A stretch of 45,955 nucleotides of DNA from a virus: positions 1 through 45,955 of the IMG/VR virus record IMGVR_UViG_3300042453_000938. One strand, 5' to 3'. The notes under the pieces are model-generated. The model was not told the origin of the DNA and searched no databases. It was given only the letters and a program-made list of their open reading frames with translations. Positions 25,307-33,034 of this stretch are shown here, one piece after another (within the stretch, counting starts at the first letter, position 1; every line of letters starts with the position of its first letter). Both the position numbers and the translations under genes were made by a program.

Positions 25307-25728
25307 TGGCTACGCTTGCACACCTCTTGTTCTTTGCTATCGGCACGGGCTTGTTCGTTGACTTGCTCTTCTTCGCGATGGGTGACCCCAACCACGGTGA
25401 GGTGGCGCGTGGTCGCATATTCAGTCGTTGGGGTGAGTACGTCTTGATGCGGACTGAATATCGAGCGCACGACATAGAAGTGGAGCGCGAACGAAGGACG
25501 GTTGAGCATTATGAACGCGGTGGTGATGGCTTCATGCCCGTGTACAACCCCGTGAATTGGTGGAAGATGCTTGTATGCCCCAAGTGCTTCAACGCTTGGG
25601 CAACGACGATTGTGTTCTTCGTGCTTTTCCTCACATCGGACATGAGTATGTGGTGGTTGGCCGCAATCGTTCCCTTCCAAGGCTTCAGCAACATTGCCTT
25701 GGCGATTGCTGGAAACACGCGCCAATAG
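25303..25728 (+). CDS. Membrane protein with CPKC motif (DUF1360-like)
   Basis: 141 aa from ATG 25303 overlapping the fibre stop. Hydrophobic segments at about 4-25, 88-108 and 112-130. LVCPKCFNAWATTIVFFVL at about 89-107 resembles the CxxCxxxW membrane motif of DUF1360 proteins, which are also found in other phages. The middle is charged and cytoplasmic-like (EVERERRTVEHYERG). The function is unknown; it could alter the host membrane. It ends the late block. Confidence 0.5.
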   Translation: MMATLAHLLFFAIGTGLFVDLLFFAMGDPNHGEVARGRIFSRWGEYVLMRTEYRAHDIEVERERRTVEHYERGGDGFMPVYNPVNWWKMLVCPKCFNAWATTIVFFVLFLTSDMSMWWLAAIVPFQGFSNIALAIAGNTRQ

Positions 25729-25743
25729 AGCCTTTTAAGTTAT

Positions 25744-25776
25744 TTTGCAAGGGCGCATTCGTTCTTCGCACCTTTG
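25744..25776 (+). promoter_or_regulatory. Putative early promoter TTTG-N21-CACCTTTG
   Basis: TTTG at 25744-25747 and CACCTTTG at 25769-25776 are spaced 21 bp apart, a near match to the Bacteroidota promoter (CA in place of TA in the minus-7 box). It is the only gap of note between the late block and the replication block and would start about 10-19 bp before the regulator gene. Confidence 0.45.
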
Positions 25777-25794
25777 CCTCCTAAATCAAGAGGC

Positions 25795-26076
25795 ATGGAA
25801 CGATTACAGATTGACGAACTCATCTTGGCCGAATGGCGCAAGGCGGGTGGAAAGAAGAAGTCCTATGGGGAAATAGGTGATGCGGTCTTCAAAGGAGAGC
25901 GCACAAGGCTCAAGAAGCCGTTGGCGAAGGCGAAGCCAATGGCTGACAAGCGCAAGTCGGAACTGATTGGGGCGTGGAACCGTGGCGGGGCAATGGCCGC
26001 TCTGCGCCCTCGTCACCTCATCCGCCTTGCTGAATACTTCAACGTCACGGACATCAAGCAACTCATTACTGAATAA
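25795..26076 (+). CDS. HTH-like DNA-binding regulator (93 aa)
   Basis: Taken from ATG 25795; a start at 25774 would lie in the promoter region. The C-terminal third, RPRHLIRLAEYFNVTDIKQLI, resembles the end of an XRE-type helix-turn-helix fold. The centre is very basic (RTRLKKPLAKAKPMADKRKS). As the first gene of the replication module behind a promoter-like site, it may control early transcription, perhaps by binding the TTCGGG/CCCGAA palindromes. That link is speculative. Confidence 0.5.
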   Translation: MERLQIDELILAEWRKAGGKKKSYGEIGDAVFKGERTRLKKPLAKAKPMADKRKSELIGAWNRGGAMAALRPRHLIRLAEYFNVTDIKQLITE

Positions 26077-26079
26077 CCA

Positions 26080-27012
26080 ATGGAGAACAACAACACACCC
26101 ACAACACAGCACAGCGCATTAGACGTGTTCAATCCCGTCAAGGAGCGTTGCGTTCAACTCTTTGGAACGGAAGCAAGGTTCGTTCGCGAGGCAACTCTAT
26201 TGCTTCAAGTATTACACGACAAGCCCGAACTACAGGCCGCGACACGGCAAAGCATCGTCAGCGCGATGCTTCGCATTGCTTCAACGGGACTGACAATCAA
26301 TCCCGTTGCCAAGGAGTGCTACATCATTACCCGCAACACCAAAGTGCGTCAGCCTGACGGCACAGAGCGTTGGGAGAAGCGGTTGGCTATTGAACCGAGT
26401 TACATCGGCTTGATGCGCCTTGCTACCGACACGGGTGCTGTGCTTGGCTTTGAAACACAAGTGGTATGGCAGGGTGACCAATTCGATTTCGACCTTGCGC
26501 AGAAGAAGCCCAGCGTACACAAGCCGTATTGGGTGGTTGGCAATGAACGCGGAGAATTGCGCGGTGTATACGGCATTGTGACCCTGCGCGATGGAAGCCA
26601 ACAACCGGAGCAAATGGGTGCTGATGAGATTGAACTCATCAAGAGCAAGAGTGAGTCAGTGAGGGCACAGCGCAAGGCTATTGGCGAAGGCAAGGCAGCG
26701 GCTCCTACGGTGTACGATGAATGGCTTGGCGAGATGGCGCGAAAGGCTCTTGTGAAGCGACTGCAGAAATGGGTTCCAAGGAGTCAGACGAGCCTACCTT
26801 TTCTGAACGCGATTGACGTTGACAACGAGGGCTTCGACCTTGCGCCACAACGTGATGCTACCTCCGTGTTGAAGAGGCGTGTTGTGGAGGCTCTTGAGCG
26901 TTACAACGGCCTTGACAAGGATGACATTCGTGAGATGTGCCAAGAGAAGGCCATCGCGGGTGAGTTCACAGAAGAGTTTGGCCTCAACATCCTCAAGCAA
27001 CTTGAGCAATGA
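26080..27012 (+). CDS. recT: RecT family single-strand annealing protein
   Basis: 310 aa. The core shows RecT features: LLQVLHDKPELQAATRQS, SAMLRIASTGLTINP, followed by a beta-rich region (ECYIITRNTKVR, LAIEPSYIGLMRLA) and VVGNERGELRGVYGIVTL. It would anneal single strands during phage recombination and recombination-dependent replication. It is followed, with a 4-bp overlap, by a YqaJ-type exonuclease, the usual partner that makes the single-stranded DNA. The acidic C-terminus (EEFGLNILKQLEQ) is typical of protein-interaction tails. Confidence 0.93.
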   Translation: MENNNTPTTQHSALDVFNPVKERCVQLFGTEARFVREATLLLQVLHDKPELQAATRQSIVSAMLRIASTGLTINPVAKECYIITRNTKVRQPDGTERWEKRLAIEPSYIGLMRLATDTGAVLGFETQVVWQGDQFDFDLAQKKPSVHKPYWVVGNERGELRGVYGIVTLRDGSQQPEQMGADEIELIKSKSESVRAQRKAIGEGKAAAPTVYDEWLGEMARKALVKRLQKWVPRSQTSLPFLNAIDVDNEGFDLAPQRDATSVLKRRVVEALERYNGLDKDDIREMCQEKAIAGEFTEEFGLNILKQLEQ

Positions 27013-27671
27013 GGATAGATGTTCAACAAGGCACGGCTGAATGGTTTGCCGCTCGTATGGGCATGGCGACAGGCAGCGAATGGAAGAAGGCCATGACCGG
27101 AGTGAAGGAGTGGTCTGACACGGCAATGGGTTACGCCATGCAACTTGCGGCAGAGCGCATTGGCGGTGTTGATGAACACATTGAGACACCAGCGATGGCG
27201 CGTGGGAGTGCGCTTGAAGCGGATGCCCTTGACCGATATGAGGAGATGCGCTTCACCAAGGTGATGCGCGGCACGTTTCACGTTCACGATACGCTTGCGC
27301 TTGCTTGTTCGCCTGATGGAGAATTGCCTGATGGCATCATTGAGGTGAAGTGCATGAAGGCAAGTAAGCACGCGGCTGTGTGGCATGGAAACACTTGCCC
27401 CGATGAACACGCGACACAGGTTCAATTCAACCTTTGGATAACGGGTGCGGGATATTGTGACTTCGTCAGTTACCATCCCGGTGTTCCGGAGCGTCTGCAA
27501 CTCTGCGTCATACGAGTTGAACGCGATGACAAGGCAATTGCCGCTATTGCCGAACGTGCGCAGAGGTTTCTTGCGCTTGTAGACAGCATCAGCGCGAACC
27601 TTGGCGCAAGCGCATGGCGTCCGTCACACACTCAATTGAATGCTGATGTCATACAAGGGCTTGCACGCTGA
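27009..27671 (+). CDS. YqaJ/lambda exonuclease-like recombinase nuclease
   Basis: 220 aa. It has the fold order of YqaJ nucleases: QQGTAEWFAARMGMATGS at 6-23, GSALE at 66-70, SPDGELPDG with D103, and IEVKC with E112 and K114, the D...ExK active-site pattern. The enzyme would degrade double-stranded DNA ends 5' to 3' and load RecT. The ATG overlaps the RecT stop and the C-terminus overlaps the next gene by 32 bp. Confidence 0.9.
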   Translation: MRIDVQQGTAEWFAARMGMATGSEWKKAMTGVKEWSDTAMGYAMQLAAERIGGVDEHIETPAMARGSALEADALDRYEEMRFTKVMRGTFHVHDTLALACSPDGELPDGIIEVKCMKASKHAAVWHGNTCPDEHATQVQFNLWITGAGYCDFVSYHPGVPERLQLCVIRVERDDKAIAAIAERAQRFLALVDSISANLGASAWRPSHTQLNADVIQGLAR

Positions 27672-28332
27672 TACGGGCTATGGCATCGTACACAAGGACG
27701 TTGCTCTTTTCAGCAACCTTACGATGAAGGCGCGTGGGTTGTACGCGATATTGGCGTGCTGGCCTCAATCAGAGCGGTTGAGTATTAGCGCGGTGCTACG
27801 CATTGTTCCGGACGGACGCGATGCGGTCACGAATGCTTGGCGCGAACTGCAAGAAGCCGGGTTGATAGGGCCAAAGAAAAGTGGCGCAAATGTTCGGGTT
27901 ACCCGAAAGATGCACGCACCGAAAGAAGTCCTCAAGCCGAAGAAAAGCGATGCTATTTTTGGGGTAATCCCAAAGAAGCACGTTGCGCCTCCCTTAATAG
28001 TAAGTACTACTAATGAGTTAGAACTTATTAGTAATACTGAAAGCGAACGCGTCAGCATTCTTCGGAAGAGTAGTGTGGGATGCTTTGAAGCGTTCATGGC
28101 GTTGAAGGTTGCGATTGATGCGGATGCCGCTGGTGTTGATGTTGAACACTACTACAACGCCATACTTGAGTGGAGCAACAAGAAGAACAAGCAACTCCGC
28201 ACCGCGCACGGATGGGTTGATACAATCAAAGGTGCCATCCGCAGAGACAAGCAAGCGGGTAGGCTGAAGATGAAAGGCCACGAAGAGGCGCAACACGATG
28301 ACCAATTACGTTTCTTACAACTTGGGCGATGA
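27640..28332 (+). CDS. Replication initiator-like protein (winged-helix N-terminus)
   Basis: 230 aa; starts at 27640 or 27646 are both possible. The N-terminus GYGIVHKDVALFSNLTMKARGLYAILACW follows the pattern of phage O/DnaD-type replication proteins (GYGxxxKxVMxD...LxxxAKxxYxxL), then a winged helix (SISAVLRIVPDGRDAVTNAWRELQEAGLI). The middle is basic and disordered, and the C-terminus is helical with a Lys/Trp-rich end. The gene contains a TTCGGG-TTA-CCCGAA palindrome and an AT-rich inverted repeat, recalling the lambda origin inside O. It should recruit the host replisome. Confidence 0.6.
   Translation: MLMSYKGLHADTGYGIVHKDVALFSNLTMKARGLYAILACWPQSERLSISAVLRIVPDGRDAVTNAWRELQEAGLIGPKKSGANVRVTRKMHAPKEVLKPKKSDAIFGVIPKKHVAPPLIVSTTNELELISNTESERVSILRKSSVGCFEAFMALKVAIDADAAGVDVEHYYNAILEWSNKKNKQLRTAHGWVDTIKGAIRRDKQAGRLKMKGHEEAQHDDQLRFLQLGR
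27893..27907. promoter_or_regulatory. 15-bp palindrome TTCGGG-TTA-CCCGAA
   Basis: Perfect 6-bp arms, 3-bp spacer, inside the replication initiator-like gene and about 100 bp before the AT-rich inverted repeat. It is the same element as at 526-540. A weaker relative, TTTGGG-GTAAT-CCCAAA, lies at 27958-27974. Possible operator or initiator-binding site. Confidence 0.5.
28003..28038. repeat. AT-rich interrupted inverted repeat within the initiator gene
   Basis: ACTAATGAGTT at 28009-28019 and AACTTATTAGT at 28022-28032 are inverted repeats with one G/T mismatch, flanked by AGTA (28003-28006) and TACT (28035-28038). The segment 27993-28040 is far more AT-rich than its surroundings. Together with the nearby palindromes it is a candidate replication origin inside the initiator gene, as in lambda. 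Confidence 0.5.
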
Positions 28333-29186
28333 CACAACTTGCACAACGCACACCAAGCCCCGCTCGTCTCTTACAGGCGTGTGAAGAGAGCGGCATACAC
28401 GTCACATCCATTGAGCGCAAGATGCTCAAGGGAGCGGCCTACAACAAGATTGCGGACACGCCAACGAATGTGTTGGTGCAAGACGCAAGAGCCATCATTG
28501 CCAACGTGATGCGCGACCTTGGAATAACGCGTCAACCGGATGCCTATGATGGAGCGCGGTTTGTTGACATTCTGAAGGAGTACTTCGCATACATGACCAT
28601 CGTTGACGTGAAGCAAGCGTTCGAGATGTTCGTGATGGGCGAGTTGGATGACGTGTTACCAAGAGGCAAGGATGGAAACGGGTTCCAACACTATCAGCAA
28701 TTCAGCGTGTCGTTCTACACCAAGGTGTTGCAAGCATATCGAAGCAAGCAACTGCAATCTATGAGGAGCGTTGAAGGACGCGTGAACCTTGCGTTGGTGA
28801 AGGAGACGGAGCGGAAGCGCGACAAGTCACAGGATAGGCGCGAGGTGCTTCGTATCCTTGAAGGGGTGGCAATGTCCTATGCGCGTGGAGATGAGCCGTT
28901 GTTCGTGATGACGGCATTGGCTGAAACAGCGTTCAAGCATGCTGGCCTACTGCCGAAAGACATCATTCCAAGCGAAGCGGACATCATCGCGGCACGCCAA
29001 TCATTGAGCCGCAACAAAGACCAATCGGTCAACAGCGGCTTCAAGAACGCTATGGCAAGCGGACAGATGAACGATGACCTTTACGCGGCAGGGGCAAGCA
29101 TCGCTGCCAAGCGGTTGTTGCGGACATCGTGCGAGGCATTGGGCGAGTGTGGGGTCAAAGAACGCTTCCGCCTCATCAATGCGTAA
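28329..29186 (+). CDS. Hypothetical replication-module protein (285 aa)
   Basis: The ATGA overlap with the initiator-like gene suggests coupled expression and shared function. It is largely helical: residues 55-110 (NVLVQDARAIIANVMRDLGI, FVDILKEYFAYMTIVDVKQA) and 150-215 with a basic stretch ETERKRDKSQDRREVLR. No Walker motifs are present, so it is not a helicase loader of the DnaC type. It may be a non-ATPase loader or replisome adaptor. Family not recognised. Confidence 0.5.
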   Translation: MTQLAQRTPSPARLLQACEESGIHVTSIERKMLKGAAYNKIADTPTNVLVQDARAIIANVMRDLGITRQPDAYDGARFVDILKEYFAYMTIVDVKQAFEMFVMGELDDVLPRGKDGNGFQHYQQFSVSFYTKVLQAYRSKQLQSMRSVEGRVNLALVKETERKRDKSQDRREVLRILEGVAMSYARGDEPLFVMTALAETAFKHAGLLPKDIIPSEADIIAARQSLSRNKDQSVNSGFKNAMASGQMNDDLYAAGASIAAKRLLRTSCEALGECGVKERFRLINA

Positions 29187-29220
29187 GGCGTGGAACAGCA
29201 CCTTGAAGCAAGGTGGCCCA

Positions 29221-29553
29221 ATGAAGCGCACAGCATTCAAGAAGGTGCGCAAGGCAAGCGGAGAGCGTGCTTTGTTTGAGCGGCTGTATCTTGGATGCCA
29301 AGGAAGAAGCGAGGTCAGCGGTTTGCCTCTCTTGCCTCCATCACATTCAATGTTCCACGCACAAGGTTCGCACCTATTGCCGAAAGGAACGCATCCCGAA
29401 CTGCGCCTTGAGCCTTGCAACATCGTGATGGTCACGGTTGAGGAACACAACGCGTGGCACGGTACGGGTGACAAGCGCAAGTTGATTGCGGTCAACATTG
29501 GATGGAAGCCCGTTGTTGAACGCTACGAAGAACTCAAACGCACGAACCCATGA
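29221..29553 (+). CDS. HNH/NinG-like endonuclease
   Basis: 110 aa from ATG 29221; an ATG at 29179 adds 14 residues and overlaps the previous stop. The pattern EVSGLPLLPPSHSMFHAQGS, then HLLPKGTHPELRLEPCNIV and EEHNAWHG, follows HNH-type nucleases (His, then PELRL..NI, then EHxxWH) such as NinG/Rap-like recombination endonucleases. It lacks the usual zinc-binding CxxC pairs. It lies among recombination genes and overlaps the next gene by 4 bp. Confidence 0.55.
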   Translation: MKRTAFKKVRKASGERALFERLYLGCQGRSEVSGLPLLPPSHSMFHAQGSHLLPKGTHPELRLEPCNIVMVTVEEHNAWHGTGDKRKLIAVNIGWKPVVERYEELKRTNP

Positions 29554-30197
29554 AGTTTGTCAAGAATGTGAAGTATTATCGGGGCATCGTGTATGAATGG
29601 AACTTACCGACAGGAACGACTTGTCCGTTTGCGATGGAGTGCAAAGTCACGGTTGATAGGCTGACGGGCAAGTTTGACGTGAAGCAAGGTCAGTACAGAT
29701 GCTACGCGGCTAACCCGGAGAGGTTCCCCGGAGTGCGCGAACATCGGTGGAACAACTTTGAATACGCGAAGAACGGAGGGCATCCAATACCGCCAAAGGA
29801 GGCCAAAGCCATTCGCATTCACGCGGCTGGCGACTTCTTCAATCAGGCGTACTTCGATGCTTGGTTGTTGGTTGCGCAGTTGCACCCGAAGATTGAGATG
29901 TGGGCGTACACCAAGTCCTTGAGATATTGGGTCAATCGTTTGCCGGAGATACCGCGCAACCTGATACTGACAGCGAGTTATGGGGGCCGTGAAGACCACT
30001 TGATTGACGAGCACAACCTCAAGAACGTGAAGGTGTACGCACGTTCAGAGGATGTTCCTTCCGACCGACCTATTGATACCAACGATGATTGGGCAAGGAC
30101 ACCGGATGTGAACTTTGCCTTGCTCGACAACTTCAAACGAACCAAACGAAATGAAACGAAGGACAGCAGTTCAAGAACCGCCATTCAAAACAGGTGA
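29550..30197 (+). CDS. GP88-like phage protein
   Basis: 215 aa. The start TTCPFAMECKV resembles the conserved cysteine region of the GP88 family (C-P-x-A-x-x-C). EAKAIRIHAAGDFFNQAYFDAWL followed by PKIEMWAYTKSL matches the family core (RIHxSGDFFxxxYxxxW and YTKS). The family is common in phages but has no established function. The 3' end overlaps the next gene by 47 bp. Confidence 0.72.
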   Translation: MKFVKNVKYYRGIVYEWNLPTGTTCPFAMECKVTVDRLTGKFDVKQGQYRCYAANPERFPGVREHRWNNFEYAKNGGHPIPPKEAKAIRIHAAGDFFNQAYFDAWLLVAQLHPKIEMWAYTKSLRYWVNRLPEIPRNLILTASYGGREDHLIDEHNLKNVKVYARSEDVPSDRPIDTNDDWARTPDVNFALLDNFKRTKRNETKDSSSRTAIQNR

Positions 30198-30378
30198 TAC
30201 CTTGGATGTAAGCAGATGGAACAATCAGACGCGGTACAAGTGGATTGCTGAACCTTGCATTGCGCTCAACGTAGTTCACAGCGCAAGGTTCCTCACCAAC
30301 TATGGCGTCACGGTCAAGATGATTGATGGTGACTTCAGAACATTGGACAGCGGATGGTTTCAACACATACAGCAATGA
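30151..30378 (+). CDS. Small beta-rich hypothetical protein (75 aa)
   Basis: From ATG 30151 (MKRRTAVQEPPFKTGDTLDV). The core GDTLDV...GVTVKMIDGDFRTLD is reminiscent of small SH3-like barrels. It overlaps the GP88-like gene by 47 bp and the RusA gene by 4 bp. The chained overlaps support it being a true gene of the recombination block. Function unknown. Confidence 0.5.
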   Translation: MKRRTAVQEPPFKTGDTLDVSRWNNQTRYKWIAEPCIALNVVHSARFLTNYGVTVKMIDGDFRTLDSGWFQHIQQ

Positions 30379-30812
30379 CGGTGTATTCATTCATGCTCGA
30401 CGTTGCTCCGTTGCCAACAACGAACCGCAACATGATTGTTCATCCGAAAGGAGGAAGGCCAATGGTTGTCAAGACACCCAAGGCGAAGCAGTGGATGGAG
30501 CAAGCCGTGTGGTTGATGCGCGACTTCCGCAACAAGCAGATGGCACGCTCAATTGATGAGCGTGTTGCCGTTTGCGTTGACATCTACAGGAGGTCAGAAA
30601 GCGGAGACATCGACAACTACGCCAAAGGAATACTTGATGCCTTACAAGCATCGGGCATCATCAAGAACGACCGTTTGGTTGTAGAGTTGACCCTGCGCAA
30701 ATGGACAGACCGCAAGCGACCAAGGTATCACATCACGATATCCACATTGGGCCACGCCATCGTTGATGAACTTCCATTCGAGAGATACCCCAGCACAGAT
30801 GAGCAACAATGA
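30375..30812 (+). CDS. rusA: RusA-type Holliday junction resolvase
   Basis: 145 aa from ATG 30375. The motif GDIDNYAKGILDALQASGII followed by KNDRLV, with D78, D80, D88 and D99, carries the aspartates used by RusA to bind metal and cut Holliday junctions. The N-terminal half (PLPTTNRNMIVHPKGGRPM) also fits the family. It would resolve recombination intermediates made by the RecT/exonuclease pair before packaging. Confidence 0.92.
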   Translation: MTVYSFMLDVAPLPTTNRNMIVHPKGGRPMVVKTPKAKQWMEQAVWLMRDFRNKQMARSIDERVAVCVDIYRRSESGDIDNYAKGILDALQASGIIKNDRLVVELTLRKWTDRKRPRYHITISTLGHAIVDELPFERYPSTDEQQ

Positions 30813-31020
30813 GTTCGATTGGAACCCGCAATCCATTGATGAATGGGCGTGCTATTGGAACGGAATGCACCTTCATGCCAAGGCTGATGGCCGATGGTGG
30901 GTGATGACTGATGCCGGAGACATCTGCACGTCAAGCGACCAGCAGACACCGGGACGAGACGTACAGGAGGCCATGCAACGCGCACAACGGGTAGCCGTTA
31001 TCCTCAAAGGATGCAAGTGA
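30799..31020 (+). CDS. Small hypothetical protein (73 aa)
   Basis: From ATG 30799, overlapping RusA by 14 bp, and itself overlapped by the next ATG. Rich in Trp (WNPQSIDEWACYWNGMHLHA, RWWVMTD), acidic N-terminus and a helical end (EAMQRAQRVAVILKG). No family recognised; the place suggests an accessory to recombination. Confidence 0.5.
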   Translation: MSNNEFDWNPQSIDEWACYWNGMHLHAKADGRWWVMTDAGDICTSSDQQTPGRDVQEAMQRAQRVAVILKGCK

Positions 31021-31427
31021 TGGCAACTATTATCACCAAGTGGGAGCGCGGCACATTCACGAATACCAAGTTGCGCGAAGCACTCAACAACGCGGATGGG
31101 GAATGGTTGGAGGTGACCGTGCGGAAGGCACGTTACAAGCCGATGCCATCAAGCCACAGATACTATCGTGGCTACCTTTTGCCTGTGTTGTGCCAAGCAA
31201 TGAATGAAGCAGGATGCGAGGTTGAAGGTAGGCGCATAGATGTTGAATGGCTCCACAAGCATCTGAAGGCAATGTTTGCTGTGCGCACGGAGAGCCGTGG
31301 AGATGACTTCGTTCACATCATTCCAAGTTGCGCGGAGATGGACAAGCAACAGATGCGCGACTACATCATGCGTGTTGAGCGGTACGCTGTTGATGAATGG
31401 GGTTGCCAAACTATGGACATCGAATGA
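31020..31427 (+). CDS. NinB-like recombination protein
   Basis: 135 aa from ATG 31020 (TGATGG overlap). The order of features resembles lambda NinB: a first helix, then EVTVRKARYKPMPSSHRYYR with aligned basic residues, VEWLHKHLKAMF, a strand ending IIPSCAEMDK, and a final helix with DEWG. NinB-like proteins bind single-stranded DNA and aid RecA- or RecT-type recombination. The neighbours (RecT, RusA) agree. The match is structural and moderate. Confidence 0.45.
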   Translation: MATIITKWERGTFTNTKLREALNNADGEWLEVTVRKARYKPMPSSHRYYRGYLLPVLCQAMNEAGCEVEGRRIDVEWLHKHLKAMFAVRTESRGDDFVHIIPSCAEMDKQQMRDYIMRVERYAVDEWGCQTMDIE

Positions 31428-32122
31428 AGGCTCTCTACATCCTTGGCACAGGAAGCGGTTGGGCCAACAACGAGATACGCTATTCCTTGCGATCACTTGA
31501 AGAATGCACGGAGGTGAGCGAAGTGGTCATTGTTGGCGCGAAACCGCCTTGGCTCAAGAACGTGCATCACATTGCTTGTCGCGACATGGGCCGTAACAAG
31601 TTGCGCAACACGATAGAGAAACTCCGCGTGGCTTGCGTGAGCGGACATTTGAATGAGCCGTTCTTGCGAATGAATGATGACTTCTTCTTCCTTCAGCGAC
31701 ACATCTCGTTCCCGCTCTACGCAAAGAGGAGGCTGGCGGATACGGTAACGCGCGACAAGGGCAAAGAGGGGTATTACTACAAGGCCACGCGCAACACGCT
31801 TGCGATGCTTACGGAACACGGCATCAACAACCCGTATGACTACAGCATCCACTTTCCTCTTGTGATGGAAAGCGAAAAGGTGTTGGACGTGTTGAGCAAA
31901 TTTCCGCCCGAAGAACACGGGGCATACTTGTTCGGAACCGTCTACGCGAACCTCCACAACAACACCAAGCCTATCATTCGTCCTGACTTCAAGGTGTGGG
32001 CGTGGAAGGATGAGTTCGCCTTGAGTTCGTTCGTCAGCACAGACAACGGAGCGGTGATGCAAACATCCTTCCGTGAATGGATTGCCACAAGGTTCCCGAA
32101 GCCATCACGCTATGAGCGATAG
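31424..32122 (+). CDS. Stealth-like sugar-phosphate transferase
   Basis: 232 aa from ATG 31424 overlapping the previous stop. NNEIRYSLRSLEE at about 16-28, VVIVGAKPPWLKNVHHI and FLRMNDDFFFL follow the CR2 region of Stealth proteins (ELRYSLRS, WL near H, NDDFF), which transfer hexose-1-phosphate in capsule synthesis. HFPLVMESEKVLDVL and the later WAWKDEFALSS fit CR3/CR4-type positions. It might change the host surface or modify phage DNA or protein with a sugar phosphate. Confidence 0.6.
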   Translation: MKALYILGTGSGWANNEIRYSLRSLEECTEVSEVVIVGAKPPWLKNVHHIACRDMGRNKLRNTIEKLRVACVSGHLNEPFLRMNDDFFFLQRHISFPLYAKRRLADTVTRDKGKEGYYYKATRNTLAMLTEHGINNPYDYSIHFPLVMESEKVLDVLSKFPPEEHGAYLFGTVYANLHNNTKPIIRPDFKVWAWKDEFALSSFVSTDNGAVMQTSFREWIATRFPKPSRYER

Positions 32123-32131
32123 ATTGGCGGC

Positions 32132-32485
32132 ATGCTGGAACACTTGAACCTCACACCGGGAGCAATCATCATCATGTTGCTCTCCATCATCATCGTTGAA
32201 GGCGGTAGGCTTGTTGCAAGAGCAAGGAACAACCCAGCAAAGCGACAACGCCTGTCCGTCAAAGTGTGGATGAGCGATTGGGTCAATTGGGCCACTCTTG
32301 CCCTCAACTTGCTCACGTGCTTTGTGCTATTGAGCGTTCGCGAAAGCATCGCAGAGTTTGGCGGAATGACTATTGGCGACCATCAACGCTTTGACTTGTT
32401 CTTTGCCGCGTTGATTGGAAGCGGTTCGCAGGGTATGTGGAAGATTGTCCTGAAGGCGGGAGACGTATTGTACGCAAAGAAGTGA
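32132..32485 (+). CDS. Small three-span membrane protein, holin-like
   Basis: 117 aa. Hydrophobic segments at about 8-24 (GAIIIMLLSIIIVEGG), 50-69 (WVNWATLALNLLTCFVLLSV) and a weaker one at 88-106 (FFAALIGSGSQGMWKIVLKA), with a basic loop between the first two (RARNNPAKRQRLSVK). The size and topology fit phage holins, although the recognised lysis cassette lies elsewhere. It closes the recombination operon before a long non-coding region. Confidence 0.5.
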   Translation: MLEHLNLTPGAIIIMLLSIIIVEGGRLVARARNNPAKRQRLSVKVWMSDWVNWATLALNLLTCFVLLSVRESIAEFGGMTIGDHQRFDLFFAALIGSGSQGMWKIVLKAGDVLYAKK

Positions 32486-32720
32486 AGGATGCCCCTATAC
32501 AATAAAAATTGACGTAAGCAACTTTATTTTTAGGTGTAGTTAAGAGTTTTGGGAAGGTCGGAAACCTCAATAAATACATAGTATATAGAGTGAGGCCCAT
32601 CTATAAGCCCATTCAACACAAGCATTAAACGGCAAATCCGTCTGAAAGGCCAGTAAATACAGGGAGAGAAAATTATTTTAGGTCGCACGCTTGTTTATTG
32701 CGGTATTAGCCCTACATTAG
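32486..32720. other. AT-rich intergenic segment
   Basis: No supported gene lies between 32486 and 33065. The first 235 bp are clearly richer in A/T than the rest of the genome (for example TACAATAAAAATTGACG, TTTATTTTTAGG, AATACATAGTATATAGAG, AAAATTATTTTAGG). There are TTGAC-like and TATA-like strings but no full promoter match. It could hold promoters for the 33-38 kb operon or serve as an unwinding region for replication. Confidence 0.5.
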
Positions 32721-32721
32721 G

Positions 32722-32744
32722 GCCGTTGTCGTCACGGCAACGGC
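32722..32744 (+). terminator. Hairpin GCCGTTG/CAACGGC with following CTCTTTA
   Basis: GCCGTTG at 32722-32728 pairs with CAACGGC at 32738-32744 across a 9-nt loop, followed by TCTTTAAAT. This resembles a rho-independent terminator with a weak T tract and could end the upstream operon, or be the first stem of the structured RNA that follows. Confidence 0.5.
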
Positions 32745-32765
32745 TCTTTAAATACTGTATCGCCC

Positions 32766-33034
32766 GACTAAACGAATGGGCCCCGCTGGCAGTAGCAGTG
32801 AATGCTCCGCCTTGCACGTAGACCACAGCGCAGATATCCTTGGAAACGTGCCCAGCCGTGGAGGGTTTAGTCAATGGGTGAGACAGGTTGGCCAATACGA
32901 GAATAGCGAACTCGTAGCTGATGCCGCTCCATCAAACCATATTAGGTGTGAGGCCATCAGCGGGATGAGAAAGTAGCAATCTACCATAGCGCAGTCAGGA
33001 AGAAAGTCAGGCGGTTCGAGTCCGCCTCTGCGCT
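32766..33034 (+). ncRNA. Candidate structured non-coding RNA with long-range pairing
   Basis: Several complementary segments nest in order: GACTAAA 32766-32772 with TTTAGTC 32866-32872; GCACGT 32814-32819 with ACGTGC 32846-32851; TACGAG with CTCGTA in 32902-32922; and GCTGATG with CATCAGC in 32920-32962. The loop of the GCACGT hairpin holds AGCGCAGA (32827-32834), perfectly complementary to TCTGCGCT at 33027-33034, which would form a pseudoknot. The 3' end is a tRNA-like T-arm. No open frame of quality lies here. The concentration of complementary segments suggests a functional RNA, but it was not folded by computer. Confidence 0.45.

Noticed and set aside
32766-32872. Possible group I intron core (GACTAAACG resembles the R element, TTTAGTC could pair as P7)
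   Set aside because: The sequence before TTTAGTC lacks the usual A-rich J8/7, there is no P/Q pair, and no interrupted exon flanks the region.
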